A stretch of 64,000 bases of DNA from Callorhinus ursinus (Eukaryota; Chordata; Mammalia; Carnivora; Otariidae): contig NW_020313044.1 of NCBI RefSeq assembly GCF_003265705.1, positions 6,631,454-6,695,453 of the forward strand, read 5' to 3'. Under the pieces are notes generated by a model. The model had not been told where the DNA came from. It was given only the letters and a program-made list of their open reading frames with translations, and made no database searches. The position numbers were made by a program, and so were the translations under genes. This document shows, one piece after another, positions 22,376 to 32,440 of this stretch; positions within the stretch are counted from its first letter, which is position 1; each line of letters starts with the position of its first letter.

Positions 22376-23230
22376 GATACTTTAGACGAGGAAAAAATAA
22401 TTTTCCCTCCCCCCTCAACGGTGAGTGCTTGGCTGAGACGCCTTTTTCTGTAGGGCGCCTCATAAATGGATAAGCTTATCTACGATGAAAGTTTACTGTG
22501 GCCACCGTAACTCAGGATTATCTTTTGCGAGGTTCACCTGCTCGTTCAGTCTTCAAACAAAAATTCTCACCGGAGGCCTCACACGGGACCCCTTCCGGCC
22601 CTGGAGCCAGAGGGTTTTGAAAGCGGACACAGTCCAACCCTGAACTCAGTCCGGTTTCCAAGTCGGACCCAGTCCACGCCGAACTGAGTCCCCTTTCCAA
22701 GCTGGACCCAGTCCTTCCCTGGACCCAGTTCAGTTTCCAAGTCGGACCGGGTCTGACGTGAGACCCACTCAGGTTTCCAAACCGGAACCAGTGTGACCTC
22801 GAACTTCGTCCGGCTTTGAAGTCGTATCCAGTCCGACTGCGGCCAGTTAATCGAGTTGGGAGAAAGAAGAGCTCCAGTAAAGCTGAGAGCTTTAACGTAA
22901 AAGCTGCAGGGCTGGGATCCCACAGGGATATACCCCGACCTCCAGAGGCCGCGAGAAGCCGAAGTCGCGAGCTCGAGGGGCTCCACAGGTACCTGTGTCT
23001 GGTACTTTACAAGCTACTTTACAAGCAAGAAAGCAGGTTGGTTATTGCAGGGTCGCTTTCCTTTAGGGCAGAGCAGAGGTTTATCAGGCAGATGACCTAA
23101 CTAGTGCTGATCAGGGGATTCCTGACTGATTTAAGATTCCATTTATGGGAGAGCAGAAACAGCACTTAAGTCTTGGTTTGGTGGTGTGGGGCTTAGCATA
23201 AATGACCCTATTTGGGTCTCTTGTCTTTTT
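22376..23230 (-). mobile_element. Right LTR (5' LTR) of the endogenous retrovirus, CpG-rich
   Basis: Its outer 200 bases (23,030-23,230) align with the left LTR, and its inner end resembles the left LTR end. The middle, 22,400-23,020, has no counterpart on the left. That part is rich in intact CpG and holds a tandem array at 22,621-22,860. At about 850 bp it is twice the length of the left LTR without its insertions. A poly-T run abuts the outer end. Open frames here (22,579-22,986 minus, 135 codons) are repeat translations. Confidence 0.65.
22621..22860 (-). repeat. 39-40 bp tandem array, about 6 diverged units, in the LTR
   Basis: Units align at a 39-40 bp step around 'gtttccaa' followed by 'gtcggacccagtcc'. 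Copies begin at about 22,621, 22,660, 22,699, 22,739, 22,779 and 22,819. Roughly 17 CpG remain in 240 bp. The position in the presumed U3 recalls the direct-repeat enhancers of retroviral LTRs; that role is an inference. Confidence 0.8.
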
Positions 23231-25210
23231 TTTTTTTTTTTTAATAATACTACAAAAGCACCATTTGCAAAGTAAACTTATCTGGAGGCTTCCAAAAGCA
23301 ATTTCCTTCAATAAAAGGAGGCAGTTCTTTTAAACCACACGGGCATTTTTAGGAAAAAATGTTAAGATTTTCAAGAGCTAGAATTTCTGAATTTTTTCCT
23401 CTTTTCACTTCCTTTTCTTCCCTCTCTTTCCCTCCTCCTCTCTGTCTCCTGCTCTTCCTTCAGTACAGCTCACTGTGTGGCATTTGTGGTCAGAAGTCTT
23501 CAGTGAGCCAAGGTGTATAGATAGGAGTAAGGTAGTTAGGTTACCATCGAATGGGGCAAATAATAGTTGCAAAGGTAGGTGGAGAATAGATTCAGGAAGG
23601 CTTGAAATGCCATGCTAATGCATAGAAACCCAGAGTCACTGAGGATGAAGCAGCAGAGGGATTGAGATGTCTAATTTTTATTTACTGGACAGGAGGTCAT
23701 AACCTAATCAGTGTTTCTCCAGAATGCACAAAAACTGAAGTGTCCATTCAGGGTCATGGTTACTCTTGTGAAAATATTAAATGGGAAGAGAGGGCAGAAA
23801 CATTCTTTATATGTTGTTGGGACTCCACCTGTCTCCGAATTGAGCCTTCAAACTTCAACAGAGAAGAAACGGTAGATTGGGACACCTGCAAGGGACAGCA
23901 AAGAAAATTCTACTTTCCTATTTCTTCTTCAGATGATATTCCTTTCTGATAACTAACCTACACCAACTCACTTCTGCTCGGATATCTGTACTGAAAGTAT
24001 CAGTTTTAACTTTAAGGCCTTCAGGATCTGAAGGTTTCCTTTTTCTTTTGGACTTTCTGTTTTACAAGAAACTTTTAACGAAGTCCAGCAATGCCATGGT
24101 ACTTCTGAAAGCTAGCTCTGTTTAAATAGTACCCAGAATTATAATTTAACGGTGGCCATTCCTCCAGTAATGTGTATCACACTGAAAAAAAGATATTTTC
24201 AAATTCTTTAACAGCGTATTAAAATGCAAATCGGTCTTCCTATTAAAGATTTCTGGAAGTTCTCTGACAACACATTTAAATGCAAATTGCTGACGTGTAG
24301 ATGCTAAAATTAAAATTGGGAAACAGAATACACCTCCATGGGGGGGCTGGTGCTCTTAACAGTAAAGAGGAAAGCTGAACTCTAGGCCCCCTGCATTATA
24401 ATTACATAGTGGCCAAATCTGGACAATTCCAGAGGAAAATGGCCCCACTCGCAGTTGCTCCTCCTCCTGCATTTAATTCTGCAAAATGGATCTGGAACAG
24501 AGTGGGCTCATGGCAACCTGATACAGTGCAGATTCTTTCCTCCTCTCCTGTCATATTGCCTGGACGGTCGGGGCAGGCAAAGCTCCTAAACCACTGGTAT
24601 TATTTACTATGCAACTGCCATGCTCTATTTACAACTCTTCTGAGATTTCTCCCCTTTCTCCTGCTCTTCCTAGAACTGGATTGTTCCAGGAGGCAGATCC
24701 CCATGGCAACGATACAGGCCAGTGCTTTTCCAATTCTGCTTTTGTGACACTGCAGGGTCCTTCTAATTATTCCGGGGGGTGTCACGGGATTCTCAAAACA
24801 GAATTAGTTTTAATTCACTCTAAATTTAAAAATAAATGTGTGTCATTCTGTGGTTTGAGGCCACTGGGTGGTGAAGAATGTGGGTTGTGAGTAAGGGGGT
24901 GGTGGGGGTGAGGTTAAATAATGATCTGTTCAAGAGACTTGAAAATTTAATGTTAGAGATCATTTCAGGATGGTGTGGTTTCTTCAGAACAATGCAGAAT
25001 GGACTCCTAGTCCCTAAAATGTAGCTCCCAGGTTTATATTCTAAAATAGGCTGGGTCAGGAAGAAAGCCTTTCTTGGCAAGAGTGGGCATTCTATCTTCT
25101 GACATTGTTTCTCCCGGTGTTGTGTCCTTTGGACCTTTCTAAGTAGTCCTGGGAAAATTTCCTGATGCCATAGGTCTCTTTGGTATGCTTTATTGGATCC
25201 TCTGTTTAAA
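23231..25210. other. Repeat-poor block, candidate regulatory DNA
   Basis: Nearly 2 kb with no interspersed repeat that I recognise, unusual in this window. It holds CT-rich sequence at 23,395-23,465, two octamers (listed separately), two catggcaac words at 24,510 and 24,703, and a G-run near 24,340. The open frame at 24,409-24,747 (112 codons) lacks any domain. Conservation cannot be tested from one sequence. Confidence 0.45.
24200..24295 (+). promoter_or_regulatory. Candidate element with two perfect octamers
   Basis: atgcaaat, the POU/OCT octamer, occurs at 24,224-24,231 and 24,280-24,287. Each copy lies in a longer imperfect repeat (ttctttaacagcgtatta and ttctctgacaacacattt just upstream). 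Paired octamers fit a POU-factor-bound element, but this is inferred from motifs alone. Confidence 0.35.
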
Positions 25211-25225
25211 AGTAATTTTTAGTCA

Positions 25226-25426
25226 GGGAGCCTCGGGGGCTCGGTCGGTTGAACTGCTGATTCTTGATGGCGGGTCAGGTTGTGATCTCAGGGTCCTGGG
25301 TTCGAGCCCCACGTTGGATTTCATGCTCCGTGGGGAGTCTGCTTGAGATTCTCTCTCCCTCTCCCTCTCCACATGCTTGTGCGTGTGTGCTCTCTCTCCC
25401 TCTCTAATAAGTAAATCTTTAAAAAC
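25226..25426 (+). mobile_element. Can-SINE, sense, diverged subfamily
   Basis: Bracketed by a perfect 15-bp duplication, agtaatttttagtca, at 25,211-25,225 and 25,427-25,441. Head 'gggagcctcgggggctcgg', a good polymerase III B-box (ggttcgagccc), CT-rich middle, 'gtaaatctttaaaaa' end. Confidence 0.93.
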
Positions 25427-25529
25427 AGTAATTTTTAGTCATACAAATAATACATGAATACATTTTCCTAAAAGGCTCTTTTGTCTTAAACCCAGTACCC
25501 TCCTCTTCTCCTGGGAGTTAACCTCTATT

Positions 25530-25880
25530 GTGAACTTAATATGTACCCTTCAAAATGCTTATATATAATGTCTATAGAGGATATATAGAGCTATTGTTAA
25601 ACTATTCGTTAAAAGTCATTCTAAAATATGATTTTTGTCTCTCACTATGTCTTAGGGGATTGCCAGTTTTGATGTTTATAGCTTTAATTCATTTATTTGC
25701 TCTTAGTATTATCATATGATTATGTTATAGCTTATTTAGCCAGTCTCTTAATGGTAGACATTTAGATTACTTACAACTTTTCACTATTACAAATAATGCT
25801 GCAAGGAATATTTTTGCATTTGGTTCATATTGGGGTAGATACTTAGAAGTGCAATTATGCTGAACTTAATTTTTTAAGGA
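25530..25880 (-). mobile_element. Old L1 3'-region fragment, antisense
   Basis: 'aatggtagacatttagatta', 'cactattacaaataatgctg' and 'gggtagatacttagaagtgc' are typical of the antisense 3' half of old mammalian L1s. Left boundary uncertain. Confidence 0.6.
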
Positions 25881-26555
25881 ATTTGCCCTTCTCCTAGCCT
25901 TCTATATCATCAGAGATCTGGAAACATTCCTTTTTTGACTCGTAGGTTCTGGTTTCCTGAAAAGAGAGATTTTGTTCCCTATTGAAACTCTATTCCATAA
26001 TCTGTGTAATTAAAAACATAACAGTATCACAAGAAATTACATGACAATGCAAGCCATATCTTGTGTTTTATCCACAGTGCAAATGACAGGGCATAAAGCA
26101 GAGCTCTGAGTGATGGAGTTAATATCATTTATTTAGTGTTGCTGCTTATCTATAGATTCTGTATTCTTCCCCAAGTGTCAAAAACTCACTATCTGTTTTT
26201 CCCGTTTCATTTCTCTTTGAAAAGTTTGCTGTAGAGCAGAAATAATAATTTGTAATTGTGTAGTTCTTTGTGTTTCTTTGGTGGGCTCCATAGTCTGGAA
26301 GTAGTGAATTATCTGGTGAATTCAGGCCACATAGATAGCTCAATGTGGATGATGATGATGATGATGACGATGACATCGACCATGGTAATGGTCCACTGAG
26401 CTGATTGGAATCCTTGCTGAAGGAAAAAACGTAAACTGCTTAATGACTTCCTTTTGTAGAGTACCTGTAAAGCTTAGTTAGGGAATAGATAGGCTTTTGT
26501 ATGACGTAATTTTAATCACAGAAGGCCAAACTTGGAAAAGCACTTAGACCAACAC
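25881..26555. other. Unique stretch with a short GAT run
   Basis: A (GAT)n run with one interruption lies at 26,347-26,375; it yields a serine run in the minus frame at 26,146-26,376, which is otherwise unremarkable. Confidence 0.5.
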
Positions 26556-26559
26556 CTTC

Positions 26560-26655
26560 ATATTCCATTTAAGAAAATTGGATCTGAAAGAGGTGATGTA
26601 TCTTGTCCAAGATCACTTAGCAAGATAGTGGCAAGGTCAGCATTATAAACCAGAT
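26560..26655 (-). repeat. MIR relic, antisense, partial
   Basis: 'catttaagaaaattggatct', 'cttgtccaagatcacttagc' and 'agtggcaaggtcagcattat' match the reverse-complemented MIR core. Confidence 0.65.
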
Positions 26656-28778
26656 TTTTAAAAATTTACTTTTTGGTATACAGTTCTATGAATTTTGACA
26701 AATTTGCCAACACAATTAGGATACAGAACAATTCCTTCACTCCAAAAAATTATGTGCTTCTCCTGTGTAGTCAAATATGACCACTATCCCTAACCTCTGA
26801 CAACTAGTAATCTCTGAAATAGTAGTACTATTTCCAGGATTTCATGTAAATGAAGCATAGAGTATCTAACCTTTTACGTCTGACTACTTCCACTTGCATA
26901 GTATATGTTTAAGATTCATTCATGTTGTTCAGTAAATTAGAAGTTCATTCATTTCTACTTCTGAGTGGCATTCCTTTGTGTGGATGTTACTCTATCCCTT
27001 CACCCCACTGAAGGGCGGTTGGGCTGTTTCTAACTTCTGGTGATTACAAATAATGCTGCTGTAAGTATTTGTGTACAAGTTTTTGTGAGAACATAAGATT
27101 GTATTTATCTAGAGCGAATGACTAGAAGTGGAATTGCTAGGTTATATAGTAAGTGTATATTTAATGTTATAGGAAGCTGCCAAACTGTTAACCAGAGTGA
27201 CTGTACCATTTTGCAGTCCCACCAGAATAAGACATTCAGTTACTGACACCTTTGCCAGCACTCTACTGTTAGTGTTCAGACTTTAGCAATCGTAATGTTT
27301 GTAGTGTATCGCATTGTAGTTTGGCTTTGCATTTACCTGAGAAGTAATGATGTTAAGCATGTTTTCAGGGGCTTATTTGTGTCTTCTTTGGGGAAATGCC
27401 TGCGAAAATCTTTGATCTGGTTTTTAATTGGCTTACTTGTTGCCTTTCTGTTGAATTTTAAAATTAAAAAAAATATATATTCAGGATACGAGTACTTTCT
27501 TGGATACGTGATTTGTGGCTGTCTTTTCCTGGTATGTAGTCTTTACTTTTGCTGTCTTTTGCAGAGCCAAGTTTTCATTTTTGATAAAGTCAGATTTACC
27601 GATTTTATTTTATGGGTTGTGTTTTGATGTTGTATTAAGAGCTTTTTGCTTAATCCAAGGTTTTAAAGATCTCCTGTGTTGGTGTCTAAAGGTTTAATAG
27701 TTCTGTGTTTTCCATATAAGTGTAGGATCCATTTTGAGTTAATTTTTATTTAATATGTGATGTATAAGTAGAGGTCTTTTTTTTTTTTTTTTGGTTTACA
27801 AATGTACAGTTGTCCATCTCCCTTCATTGAAAAGACTATACTTTCCACTAACTTGCTTTTGCACTATGGTCAAAACCCAATTTTTTGTGTGTCTGCTTCT
27901 GAAATCTGTATTCTGTTCCATTGATCTATACAACTATTCTTGCATCGATACCACACTGTCTTATTTGGTGTAGTTTTATAATATGTGTTACCAAATCATG
28001 TGAGATCTCTAACTTTGTCCTTAATTTTTAAAATTATTTGGGCTACTTCAGTTCCTTTGCCTTTTCATTGAAATCTAGAACCAGTTTTTCAATATTTCAA
28101 AAAAAATCCTGCCAGAATTTTGGTTGGGATTATATCTTTAGATCAATTTGGGAGAGATTTGAGAAAAATCAAAATCTTAAAATACTGGGAAAAATTAAAG
28201 TCCTAAAATATTGAGGTTTCCAGTCTGCACACACAGTATGTCCCTCTACTTTTTCACATTCTTCTTTACTTTATTTCGTCCATGTTTTAAAGTTTTCAGG
28301 AACAGATTTAGCACATATTTTGTTAGATTTATCCCTAAGTATTTAATTTTTTTGAGCTTTAAAAATTGTTTTTAAGCTTTCAAGTGTTCATTGCTTACTG
28401 TAGAGAAATGTGATTGATTTTTGTGTGTAGACCTTGTATCATGCAGCCATATTGAACTCATTTATTAGGTGTAGGAGCTTTTTGATAGATGATTTGAAAT
28501 TTTCCATGTAGGCAATGATAGTGCCTATAAGTAGAGACTGTGTTATGTTTTCTTTTTCAACATCTGTATGTATTTTATTTTTTTTGTGTCTTATTGCAGT
28601 GACTAGGGCTTTAGTACAATATTGAATAGGAAGGGTGGCAGTGAATAACCTTGCCTTCACCTCCATCTTAGGGGAAAAGCATTCATTCTATATTCATTAA
28701 TTATGATGTTTGCTGCATGTTTTTAAAGAGATCTTTATTCAGGTTAAGAAAGATCTCTTCCATTTCTAGTTTGCTAAG

Positions 28779-28871
28779 GGATGCCTGGCTGGCTCAGTCA
28801 GTAGAGCTTGTGACTCTTGATCTAGGGGATGTGAGTTCAAGCCCCAGATTGGGTGTACAGTCTACTATTTC
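28779..28871 (+). mobile_element. Short tRNA-derived carnivore SINE, sense
   Basis: 'atgcctggctggctcagtca' head and 'gagttcaagccccagattgg' B-box region; it stops soon after, without the long CT-rich part. Target duplication tttgctaag at 28,770 and 28,875. It lies within the old L1. Confidence 0.8.
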
Positions 28872-29263
28872 TCATTTGCTAAGAGTTTTTATCATAAATG
28901 GTTGTGGAATTTTTTCAAATTTTTTTTCCTGCATCTATTGATATAATATGGTTTAGTCTGTTAATGTGATGGGCTACACTGATTTATTTTCTAATAACGA
29001 ACCAGCCTTGCATTTCTGGGAGAGACTACTTTGTCTTGGTCTATGCGTCTTCTTATATTAGTATTTTGTTGAGAACTTTTATGTCTGTATTCATAAGGGA
29101 TATTAGTTTTTTAGTTTTCCTTTCTTTATATTGCCTTTCTCTGGATTGTTATCAGAGTAATGCTGGCATTACAAATGGAGTTGAGTAGGCATTTTTTCCT
29201 TTTCTATTTTCTGGAAGAGATTGTGAGGAACTGGTATTATTATTATTATGGTTGGTATAATTT

Positions 29264-29452
29264 TTTTTTTTTAAGATTTTTTTATTTATTTGACAGAGAG
29301 AGCGAGAGCAGGAACACAAGCAGGGGGAGTAGGAGAGGGAGAAGCAGGCTTCCCGCGGAGCGGGGAGCCCGATGTGGGACTCGATCCCAGGACCCTGGGA
29401 TCATGACCTGAGCCGAAGGCAGATGCTTAACGACTGAGCCACCCAGGCGCCC
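29264..29452 (-). mobile_element. Can-SINE, antisense
   Basis: A perfect 17-bp duplication, tatggttggtataattt, sits at 29,247-29,263 and 29,453-29,469. The body keeps 'ctcgatcccaggaccctggg' and 'gagccacccaggcgccc', close to the young consensus, so this is a recent insertion. Confidence 0.95.
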
Positions 29453-29969
29453 TATGGTTGGTATAATTTATCTGAGAAACCTTTTGTCCCTGCAGTTTTC
29501 CTTGCTGGAAGTTTTTAAATTATGAATTAAAGTTATTTTAAAAAAAAGATACAGACCTATTCCGGCTGTTTCTTCTTGAGTGAGTTTTGGTAGCACGTCT
29601 TTCAACTGGTCCAGTTCATCTAAGTTGTTAAATTTATGGTCGTAAAGTTATTATTAACATTTTCCATAATCCTTTTAATGTCTGTGAAGTCCATAGTGAT
29701 ACATTCCAATATTGGTAATTTGTGTCTTCCTTCTGTTTTCTTTGTCAGTCTGGATAGAGGTTTTTATCAATGAAGTTTATCTTTTCAGAGCGCTCCTTTT
29801 AGTTTCATTGATTTGTCTTCTGTTTTCCATTTTCTTGTTTATTATTTACTTCCTTTTGCTTGCTTTAAATTCCCTATGCTATTCTTTTCCTAGTCTCTTG
29901 GGGTAGAACTTTTGATTATTGATATAAGAATGTTCTTCATTCTCTTTCTTTTTTATTTATTTTTATTTT

Positions 29970-30154
29970 TAAAAAGATTTTATTTGTTTATCAGAAGAAG
30001 AGAGAGAGCACACAAGCAGGGGGAGCTGCAGGCAGAAGGAGAAGCAGGCTCCCCACCAAGCAAGGAGCCTGATATGGAACTCAATCCCAGGACCCTGGGA
30101 TTATGACCTGAGCCAAAGGCAGAGTCTTAACTGACTGAGCCACTCAGGTGTCCC
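29970..30154 (-). mobile_element. Can-SINE, antisense
   Basis: 'aaaagattttatttgtttat' to 'gagccactcaggtgtccc', more diverged than its neighbours. The target duplication is a ctctttctttttt-like T-rich word, so the exact ends are uncertain. Confidence 0.88.
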
Positions 30155-30187
30155 TCTTTCTTTTTTCTTTAGTTTAATTCTTTTTTT

Positions 30188-30381
30188 TTTTTAAGATTTT
30201 ATTTATTTATTTGAGATAGAGCAAGAGAGAGTGAGCAGGAGCTTGGGGGGGGGCAGAGGGAGAGGGAGAAGCAGGTTCCCCACTGAGCAGGGAGCCCAGT
30301 GCAGCACTAGATCCCAGGATCCTGGGATCATGACCTGAGCTGAAGGCAGACGCTTAACTGACTGAGCCACCCAGGCGCCCC
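30188..30381 (-). mobile_element. Can-SINE, antisense
   Basis: Starts 'ttaagattttatttattta', has a G9 run near 30,246, and ends 'gagccacccaggcgcccc'. It lies only some 35 bp from the preceding SINE, both in T-rich DNA. Confidence 0.92.
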
Positions 30382-30389
30382 TCTTTCTT

Positions 30390-30512
30390 TCTTTTTTTTT
30401 TTTAAGTTTATTTATTTTCTTTAGTAAACTGTATACCCAACATGAGGCTTGAACTCACAACCTTGAGATCAAAACTTGTAAACTCTTCTGACTGAGACAG
30501 CCAGGCTCCCCT
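30390..30512 (-). mobile_element. Short tRNA-derived carnivore SINE, antisense
   Basis: 'taagtttatttattttcttt', 'aggcttgaactcacaacctt' and 'ctgactgagacagccaggct'. Same short type as 28,779, 43,144 and 57,672, without the AG-rich block. Confidence 0.8.
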
Positions 30513-30805
30513 GTTTTTCATTTCTAATACAAGCATTAAATGCTGTTATGTTATCTTCTAAGAACTGCTTTAGGTGCATCCCATAAATTTTGATGTGTTG
30601 TATATTCATTTTCATTCAATTCAGAGTATTTTCTAACATCCTTTGACTCCTGGATTATTTAGCAGTGTGTTGTTTAACTTTCAAATTTGGGGGGATTTTC
30701 TAGACATCTTTCTGTTATTGATTCCTGGTTCAATTTTGTTCGGATTAGAGAAAAATACCTTGCATTATTTAGATTAAAATTTTTGTTAAAGTTTGTTTTT
30801 ATGAT

Positions 30806-31030
30806 CTATCCTGTTGAATGTTCCATGGGCACTTGAAAAGAGCATGTATTGTACATTATTGTATGGAGTGCTTTATGAATGTTAATTAGGTCAAGTTGGT
30901 TGATAGTCTTGTTCAAGACTTCTGTATCCTTGTTGGTTTTCTTTCTGCTTGATCTTTGGATTACTGAGACATGATTGCTGAAGTCTCCAAGTTTAATTAT
31001 GGCTTTGCCTGTTTCTCTTTTCAGCTGCAC
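30806..31030 (-). pseudogene. L1 ORF2 endonuclease-domain remnant
   Basis: The minus-strand frame includes GDFSNHVSVIQRSSRKK and NKTINQLDLINIHKAL, the L1 endonuclease block around the catalytic GDFN motif (here GDFS). It then reads toward the SRIDHILG region with broken frames. It fixes the 5' side of the old L1. Confidence 0.8.
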
Positions 31031-31230
31031 TCATTTTTGCTTCATGTACTTTGAATATGTTATTAGGCACAGATACACTTAGAATTTTTATATTTTCTTG
31101 GTGTTTTGACCCTTTTAAAATGATTTTTGTAATATTCCTCTTTATCTCTGATAATTTTTTTTGTCCAGAGGTCTTTATCTTGTCTTTTTGTAGCTCCTCC
31201 TCTGATCGACTTGGTGACAAAGAGCAAGAG

Positions 31231-32115
31231 AGTAGGAAGAAAGACTCTTGAGCGCACAGAGGCCCTCTTTCCCAGTACCTCTGATCATAGAGAAATATGG
31301 CCTTTCAGATCATCTAAACAGGAGAATAAAAAAACATTAAATTAAACTAGCATTCCCCCCATAGTATCTGTCCTACAGAGGGTCGTTTCCTGGTTCTCTG
31401 GCCATGAAGAGAGAAGAGAACCCCCCTGAAGTGTTTTCTGATTGCCCCTGCTGCATGGTCTTGAGATTAGAATTTCATGGAGTTCAAGCTGGTAGATAGG
31501 GGAGGGAAAAAAACAGGAATGTTTGTACCATATTGGTCATGCTTCCAGGTCTTTTATTTACTTTTAGTGTAATCAGATAGTTGCTTAATATTTTCTGCTC
31601 AGAATTTTTAATTGTAATCAGAGGGAGAGAAAGTATGGAGTGAGCTTACTCCATCTTAGCTGGAACCATCACCTCATGAATGCACTGTAATCCTTACTGT
31701 GGACAACTCAGAAGACTTTCCCCTCACCATCTGTCACTTGGGTCAAAAATACCTTCTCAACTTGTTCTAATCTGCTTGAAGTCCTCATGTTACATACTAA
31801 TTTAAACATATGTAAGTAATGCAAGTGCAACACCCAATTATTTTCAGCCACTTATACCTTAATTCCAACCAGTTTAATAGATAATCACTTGCATACATCA
31901 GAACCAAGAGATAGCAGAAACAAAAATGGAGAACTAAAATTCCTGATAGAAATTAAAAGGAATCATAGAGACTCGCTTTCTGAAGACCATGTCCTGGTCA
32001 GGCATGAAAATACATGTCCCTGAACCCAGGAAGGACAAATAAGAACTTTGATTACTTGGGGGATATAAATCAATAGGTATTAGGTTTTATCAGTAACTGC
32101 TCCTTTGGTTGTGAT
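31231..32115. other. Mostly unique stretch
   Basis: Apart from a possible weak L1 continuation to about 31,670, nothing is recognised. Small C6 and G/A runs at 31,355 and 31,420. Confidence 0.4.
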
Positions 32116-32119
32116 CATA

Positions 32120-32440
32120 GAAACCTAACACTATTTGGCTTAAACTAAAAAATAAATATATTTAAGAATCTAGGGGTAATATGGCTTTGGAAGTGGCTAA
32201 ATCTAGTTACTTAAATTATGCAGCCAGGAATCTGTCTTCCTCATTTTCATGGCTTCATTTTGGACAGATTCTTCCCATGACGTGGTAAGGTCACTAGTAA
32301 TTTCAGATTTATGTTTCCTCAGAGCAACTCCAGGAAATAGAGTATCTTTCTCACAATTGTAATGGCAAGTTGAAGGTTCACGTTGGCCGGGAGAGGGCTT
32401 TATTCCCGACCTTGAACCAGTGAATATTATTCTGATTTTC
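32120..32440 (+). repeat. Ancient interspersed repeat (family not assigned), related to 46,120-46,470
   Basis: 'tatttggcttaaactaaaaa', 'aatctaggggtaatatggct' and 'aatagagtatctttctcaca' follow the word order of an old mammalian repeat that also appears at 46,120. The frames at 32,203-32,626 on both strands overlap it and are not convincing genes. Confidence 0.5.

Larger units (their letters stand above)
26660..31230 (-). mobile_element. Old L1, antisense, endonuclease to 3' end
   Basis: About 4.6 kb including later insertions. From left to right on the plus strand come the 3' region ('tgccaaactgttaaccagag'), ORF2 C-terminal and reverse transcriptase relics ('tgcagccatattgaactcat', 'agagtaatgctggcattaca') and the endonuclease part at 30,540-31,030. 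Frames are broken throughout. Five SINEs interrupt it. L1-like sequence may continue weakly to about 31,670 ('ttactccatcttagctggaa'). Confidence 0.85.

Noticed and set aside
22621..22860. CRISPR-like array
   Set aside because: Units are contiguous and diverged, with no unique spacers, in a mammalian LTR.
22579..22986. 135-codon minus-strand open frame as a repeat-containing protein
   Set aside because: It is the translation of the LTR and its 39-40 bp tandem array; the period being near 13 codons keeps the frame open.
27295..27627. 110-codon plus-strand hydrophobic open frame as a membrane protein
   Set aside because: It lies antisense to the old L1; T-rich antisense L1 sequence produces Phe/Leu/Val-rich frames.
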